Assembly (NCBI GenBank): GCA_033063855.1
Contig: CP093831.1
Coordinates: 4,836,001 to 4,900,000 of the forward strand
Source: Smittia aterrima
Lineage: Eukaryota > Arthropoda > Insecta > Diptera > Chironomidae
DNA: 64,000 nt
Reading direction: 5' to 3'
The notes below the pieces were generated by a model, which made no database searches, was not told the DNA's origin, and saw only the letters and a program-made list of their open reading frames with translations. Positions 58,901-64,000 of the stretch are shown piece after piece (the stretch's first letter is position 1; each line of letters opens with the position of its first letter). The translations under genes and the position numbers were made by a program.

Positions 58901-61900
58901 TTGAGAAGCATTCGTACACAGCTTACGTTCCTGAACGTAATAAAGGTTTGGAGATCCTGAAAGTTCAAGCGATTGATTCTGATCTAAACTCAAAGCTTGA
59001 GTACTCAATCATTGAGCCCATTTTCGCTACAACTAAAGCTGGCTTCAAGTTAGATCCTACGAACTTTGATTACCGGTCAGTGTTTGCGATGGACAAAGAC
59101 ATCGGAGCAATAACTTTGCTAAAGAATCTCGAGAGTGCTGGACTTTCGATGGTCACATTAACTGTCAAAGCACAGGATGTGAATGCCTCGTCTGATATTA
59201 CACAATTCGATACGTGCGAAGTAATTCTTTACATTCAGTCTCATAAGGAATCTGGACCAATATTTCTCAACGAAGGATGGAACAATTTCGATAAGAAAAT
59301 TCTCGTGAAGATTAACGAGGAGATGAAGATTGGGGAAAGCGTAATCATTCTTGAAGCTCAAGACCCAGAGACTCAGGAGCAAGTTTACGACTTTGAAATG
59401 GAACCACACGATGGATATGGATTGTTTAAACTTATCGAAGATAAAATAGTAATTTTCCAACGAATCGACTACGAAGAAATCGAGAAAGTAGTTTTCACAT
59501 TCGACGTGAAGGCTATCTCACCTCTCTCTGACTCCTTCTCAATGGCTCAAGTGATTGTCCAAATTGTTAACATCAACGATAACAGTCCGATATTCGACAA
59601 GGAGTCATATAAAGTTTCAGTATTAGAAAACATTAAATATCCTGAGAGGATTTTATCCGTTCGAGCCTCAGATCGAGACGCTAATAGAAACGAAAATGAC
59701 ATTGATTTGGGTTTTTCTCAAATCAGATATTCACTTGCTGGACCGAGCGCTAATCTTTTTATGATAAACGAAAATGGAGAAATTCAGTTGGCGAGAAATC
59801 AATCTATCGATCGAGAGAGGCAAGCGATAATGAAACTGACAGTCGTCGCTGAGGATTCAATTGGCAAACCAACTGAGTCGAGGAAAAGTTTTGCTAAAAT
59901 AACGGTTGACGTGTTAGATGTGAACGACGTAAGGCCAAAGTTTTTGAACCGACAGAAGAACGGAGAAATTAATTGCGTCGTATCAGAGAGCGCTCCATTA
60001 AACACACTCGTTGTCAACCTCGAGGCTTATGATGCCGACGAGGGACCTGCTGGAGAAGTTCGATATGAAATCATTGACTCCGGAGAGATTGGCAATTTTC
60101 TAAAGCTCAATCCCAAAACCGGAGAGCTAAGAACTTTTAAACTTCTAACGGGTCGAGGACGATCAGAGTTTTATGAAGTTAAAGTCAGAGCAACTGATAA
60201 TGGAAATCAAATTCCAAAGCAACAATCATTGTTCACTGATCAGATTATTCAAATCTTCATCGGCGATACTTTCAGCAATGATGGAATTCCATATTTCGTT
60301 TCATCGGAAGATGAAGAAGCTTTTGTTGTTGAGAACTCTCCGATCGGTACAAAGGTTTCTCAAATCAAAGCGAAAGATCCCGATGACCCAACGACTCCAA
60401 GTGGCACGATGAGATATCGAATTCAAAATGACATTGAGGACGCAAAGTATTTTAAAATTGAAGCTTTATCCGGTATCATCACAACTACGAAAGTTTTAGA
60501 TCGTGAGACAAAAGATAAGTTCAATATTATCGTTGAAGTCTCTGACCAAGGAGAGCCTCCACAGGCGTCGGCCCGTGTATTGATCGTCAACGTCGTTGAT
60601 GTAGACGATGAAATTCCACTTTTTGCTCGAGACGTCAATTCAAAGCCGATTGAATTAATGGTACTCGAAGAGCAATCGAGTGGCGTCATTCTTGGAAATA
60701 TTACAGCAATCGATAAAGACACTCCAGAGAATGGAGTAATCGACTACGAAATCATCGACGGAAATGAATTGGAGCTTTTCAAACTTGTCATTGTGAATAG
60801 CACGGCTCTGATTACAGCATCGCAGCCAATAGACCGCGAGCAACATGAAAAGTTTTTGTTAACTATTAAGTGCTTCAAGATGACGTCGAGATGGCAACGA
60901 ACGAAAAACTCTTACAATCGAGTGTATGACCCCGAAGATTTATCTGAGATTCAAGTGTTAATTCATGTGTTGGACGCCGATGATCATCTAGTCGAGTTCG
61001 AGAAGAAAACTTACATGATTGGAATTCGAAACACGATACCTTTGAACACTTTGATATTTGCAGTGAAAGCTCATGACGTTGACTCTGGAAGTTCTCCAAT
61101 CGTTTACGAAGTGATCAACACGACATTTGTGTCACAATTCAATAGAAAAGACAAGCTCAAGGACAATCTAACCGGCGTTTTTGAGCTTAACAACAAAACG
61201 GGAGAAATCCTCTTGGCAAAGTCTGTCTCCAACTTTGTTGATGGATATTTTGTGTTGAACATTCGAGCGAGAAACAATCGATTCAGTGATGCAGAAGTTT
61301 TCATTTATGTCGTGCGGGATAAATCTATTTTAAAGTTTGTGTTCTCCCGCCCACCAATGGAAACGAGTTCTTTGCTCTCTCGTTTCGCGGAGAAATTGCA
61401 GATGAGGCTGAATGAGAGTGAAGTGACAATTTCTGTTTTTGATTCGCAAGTTTTAAGCAAACCCGACCAGAGTTACGACTTTAGTTCAACAAGCTCCTGT
61501 TTCATGCTCTTTAGACACGGAAACACGTTGTCGCTTCAGGAAACTCGAAAGATTATGAATGCGGAGGAAATGAAGAATCGACTTCGTGAAACTTATCTCG
61601 AGTTCTCGGTTGAGTCAGTCGATGTGTGCTCATTTGGAAAGGAACTCAAAAGCCAAAATATTATGATGACATCTTCAGGATCGTGGTTGGTCTTTCTCGC
61701 AATTATTGTGCTGATTGCATCGTTTGTTTCAATGCTCGCTGCATGTTGTCTATTCAAAAAGTGAGTTGTTTACCCTTCATTACTAAAGTTCAAAATGATA
61801 ATTGAAATTGTGAAAATGTAAGAAGCAACTTGATCTGTCATTTGTTTAATGAATAACGCTCAAGTGCCCTCTATTAGAAAACACTTAACCCAAGGATGAG

Positions 61901-62144
61901 TTGAGATGAATAAATCATTAAAATATTTTCAAACAATTACAATAGGCGGCTCTAACGCGTGAACATATTTCATACAAAATTATTCATTAGAGGCTGTCTA
62001 TAGACCTAACTAACATCATTTATTCAACTCCGCAGATCGAAATCTCACGCGATGTCGTCATTACAGAGGAAAATGTCGAGTCCAGACATTTTTGAAGACC
62101 GTCAACCAGTGATTTACACTGAACCGATTTACACAGTAATGTAG
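55903..62144 (+). CDS. non-classical cadherin, 14 repeats, short tail (Cad74A-like)
   Basis: Single-pass adhesion protein of the cell surface. Exons: 55903-56071, 56404-56547, 56606-58601, 58679-58837, 58899-61760, 62036-62144; 1812 aa. A signal peptide (1-23) is followed by 14 cadherin repeats, counted from their terminal motifs (VRDTNDNPPIF, EGINDNFPSF, IDLNDNFPQF, TDINNKPPRF, VNINDNSPIF, LDVNDVRPKF and so on), then a membrane-proximal domain, one transmembrane helix at about 1752-1775 (WLVFLAIIVLIASFVSMLAA) and a cytoplasmic tail of about 37 residues ending EPIYTVM. There is no catenin-binding region. Length, repeat number and short tail fit Drosophila Cad74A best; Cad99C and Cad87A are less good matches. 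The fourth intron starts with GC. Short tail and absent catenin site suggest passive adhesion or extracellular scaffolding. Confidence 0.88.
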
Positions 62145-62647
62145 TGGACTGAATCATTTAAATTTAATTTGTGATAGTTGAGCTTATTTGTAAGTTTCGC
62201 ATTGAAATGTAAAACGAATGGAAAGGCCACAAAATTGTAAAATCACTGCAACAATGTCAGTGCAATTTCAAGAAATATTTATCAAACAACTTTGAAGTTT
62301 AATTATTTCCCTTTCAGCTTTCTTCTCATCTCATAAAATGTTAAAGCATCTGGCAATCTGTTCCGGAAATTTTGTTGCAAAAAAAAAAGTCATTTCACGA
62401 AACAGGATCTGTGGGGATAAAAACTAAAAAGTTATCAGATGTTTTCAAAATCACAGCGACAGAAGAAGATTAAAGTTTTCACTCGTGATAAATGGTCAAG
62501 CAAATGCAATTACTTTCTGCACTGCGACACAGAAAGAAATTGAATCTCTCGTGTGCCGTTGCTACGTAAAAGAATTTAAAGTTAATGTGTTTCGAAAAAT
62601 TTCTTTTTCAGTTTAACTTCAACTCTTTGTCGAATGTGAAGCAAAAA
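62145..62647. other. cadherin 3' UTR and short intergenic region
   Basis: 503 bp, AT-rich, no canonical AATAAA seen on the plus strand shortly after the cadherin stop. The right end is the promoter of the small secreted gene. No further feature. Confidence 0.55.
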
Positions 62648-63082
62648 ATGCATTTGCGGATTTTATTTTTAATCGCGGGACTCGTCGGAGGAAGTTTCTC
62701 TAAGAGTCTTGTCCTTCAGGATAATCAAAAGCCAAATCAGCCGAGACTATTTTTCAAACAAATTGCTGAAGCTTCAGGTTTGTTTCCAATTGAAATCAAC
62801 GTCCCGGATACAATAGGAGCGATGATGAGTGGAATGGCGAGCATGTATCAGGCGGCCGCAGGTTTCTTTACCGGGAGCGGAAGCGAAGGCGGGTCAGAAG
62901 GAGGCGAAGCAAGTCAGAAGCAAGTTTTCCAAGACGACCTAAGTCTTATATCGCAGCCTATTAATGAGAAACATCGGAGAAAGAAAGTGAAAAGAACAAA
63001 AACGAAAAGTGGAGCGGAAAGTGACGATGAAGACGATAACATATTTGATTTATTAGTTTTCATGTTTGAACCTTTTTATTGA
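62648..63082 (+). CDS. small secreted orphan protein, 144 aa
   Basis: Function not recognised. The frame is open from 62585, but the ATG at 62648 (context AAAAAATGC) is preferred because it gives a clean signal peptide, MHLRILFLIAGLVGGSFS, that the longer form would bury. The mature part has a conserved-looking stretch (RLFFKQIAEASGLFPIEINVP), a small-residue hydrophobic helix (IGAMMSGMASMYQAAAGFF), a Gly/Ser/Glu repeat (GSGSEGGSEGGEAS), a strongly basic cluster (KHRRKKVKRTKTK) and an acidic patch before the hydrophobic end FDLLVFMFEPFY. The basic cluster could be a proprotein-convertase cleavage site. Single exon. It converges with the cuticular-protein gene, stop codons 37 bp apart, and may share its epidermal expression. 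Confidence 0.6.
   Translation: MHLRILFLIAGLVGGSFSKSLVLQDNQKPNQPRLFFKQIAEASGLFPIEINVPDTIGAMMSGMASMYQAAAGFFTGSGSEGGSEGGEASQKQVFQDDLSLISQPINEKHRRKKVKRTKTKSGAESDDEDDNIFDLLVFMFEPFY
63075..63080 (-). terminator. poly(A) signal of the cuticular-protein gene
   Basis: AATAAA on the minus strand 40 bp after the cuticular-protein stop, lying within the last codons of the opposite-strand secreted gene. Confidence 0.5.
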
Positions 63083-63088
63083 AATAAA
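63083..63088 (+). terminator. poly(A) signal of the secreted orphan
   Basis: AATAAA immediately after the TGA stop at 63080-63082. Confidence 0.5.
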
Positions 63089-63119
63089 TGCGTCAAAGTT
63101 ATTCGCGCTCAGGTTGAAG

Positions 63120-63967
63120 TTATTTCGTTTTACTGTTGAACTTAATAGAGCCGCGATTTCTGCTCGTGTTGCGCTTTTCACTACTGCTCGACTGCTGTTT
63201 CAAGTTTAATTGCGGCTGCTCGGTTTCTGCTGCTTTTGCATTTCTCTCTGACACTTTTCCACCAGCGTTGACGTTTCGCTTTGTATTTGGTTTGTTGTCT
63301 AAAACTTCTTCTGCAACGATTGGAGAGAGGAAAATACTACGCTGCTGTTTTGCGGTGTTCTCGGTTAGGTCAGATCTATATTCAACGGAGATTGCAGCAT
63401 TTTCACTCGCTTGTGCTTCTTGCGATCTGGCATTTCTGTTGGAAATAACCGGAACGGGATAATCAAATTTATAAAAGAATCCTCTGGGATCACTCGGCTC
63501 TTCTTCTTGACCATCAAAGTTGTTTTGTTGCCTCGCGAACCTCGAACGAAGATTGTTTATATTCTCGGCTTGAATTACGACGGAGTCATCGTCAGTCGCT
63601 CCGAACTGTCTTGCATTCTCTGGTTTGATATGCTTCGAGTATGGGAGAACCGGATAACGTGTCAAGCTTTGGTGTTGATTGGAAACCTGACCTTCCAGCT
63701 CTTGATCGTCATCATCATAATTATTCTCCTCCAATTTCTCAGCGTTTGGGCTGTAAGCAAGGCTTGAGTCGGGATCAACACCGTTTAACTTTGCCGCCTC
63801 TTTCCACAATCGCTCATGTTCTTCACGCGCTTCTTTGACTTCGGGTGTTTCAGTGACGGGCCTTAAATCAAATTTGGGTATGTTGTCGCTCTGATGGAAT
63901 CCCAGATCATCAACCCAGTATTGAACTTGAATGTCATTGCCCCACGCGTCGATGTATTGATATTGAC
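63120..63967 (-). CDS. cuticular protein with Rebers-Riddiford-type domain, last exon (partial)
   Basis: Secreted structural protein of the exoskeleton; the R&R (chitin_bind_4) domain binds chitin. Seen: one terminal exon, entered at 63967 after AAATTTAG in phase 1, stop at 63122-63120; earlier exons with the signal peptide are off the window. The exon opens with the end of the domain, GQYQYIDAWGNDIQVQYW then VDDLGFHQ and NIP, matching the G.Y.Y.D..G....V.Y..D..GF......P pattern, and the usual follower PVTETPEVKEAREEHERLW. After it comes a long (about 230 aa) polar, disordered tail rich in N, Q, E, S and R, including EENNYDDDDQELEG, RSRFARQQNNFDGQEEE and a basic end SSSSEKRNTSRNRGS. Such a long charged tail is unusual for short RR-1 proteins. 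Roughly 282 residues are visible. Confidence 0.8.
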
Positions 63968-64000
63968 CTAAATTTTATGAAATAATTGCTCCATTAACTA

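Noticed and set aside
1..64000. Transposons, integrated viruses, CRISPR arrays or operon-like systems
   Set aside because: No transposase, reverse transcriptase, terminal repeats or direct-repeat arrays recognised; the only long duplicate is the ABCC pair.

Overview
The window is nuclear DNA of an insect, most likely a dipteran with a compact, midge- or mosquito-like genome. Supporting signs are AT-rich intergenic DNA, many 55-100 bp GT-AG introns, short gaps between genes, and proteins that match Drosophila families closely (Osa, Hrb27C, CRMP, a cuticular protein). I cannot name the species. Nothing prokaryotic, viral or transposon-derived was recognised, and I found no rRNA, convincing tRNA or CRISPR.

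Layout. 1-6857 (minus): two tandem ABCC4/MRP4-type ABC transporters; the left copy runs off the window and the right copy is complete (1336 aa). 9221-30348 (plus): osa, the ARID1/BAF250 subunit of the Brahma (SWI/SNF) complex, about 17 coding exons and 2382 aa, with introns up to 5 kb. 33457-42218: a dense block with CRMP (plus), a small W-motif coiled-coil gene (plus), Hrb27C/DAZAP1-type hnRNP (plus), fidgetin-like 1 (minus) and RNF146-like RING-WWE ligase (plus). 42425-46246 (minus): Ube4b U-box ligase. 46918-47379 (minus): a single-exon orphan gene with a clear TATA plus initiator promoter. 47487-51487 is a 4 kb stretch with no gene I can support. 51488-54009 (minus): an ELOVL fatty-acid elongase. 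55903-62144 (plus): a 14-repeat non-classical cadherin, best match Cad74A. 62648-63082 (plus): a small secreted orphan. 63120-63967 (minus): the last exon of a cuticular protein whose 5' part is off the window.

These genes do not form a pathway. They are chromatin, RNA, ubiquitin, lipid, transport and surface genes side by side. Local arrangement still matters: figl1 and the RNF146-like gene start 144 bp apart on opposite strands; Hrb27C/figl1, RNF146-like/Ube4b and the secreted orphan/cuticle gene converge with very short or overlapping 3' ends.

Most interesting signals: a sharply bounded, 99% identical tract between the two ABCC copies (likely gene conversion); tandem splice sites and in-frame cassette-like exons in osa, one adding three residues inside the ARID domain; a TATA/Inr pair that moves the start of the 46.9 kb orphan to an internal methionine; a CRMP lacking dihydropyrimidinase metal ligands with no alternative catalytic exon in sight; and a GC-AG intron in the cadherin. 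All exon structures are read by eye from splice signals, reading-frame continuity and family similarity, without transcripts.
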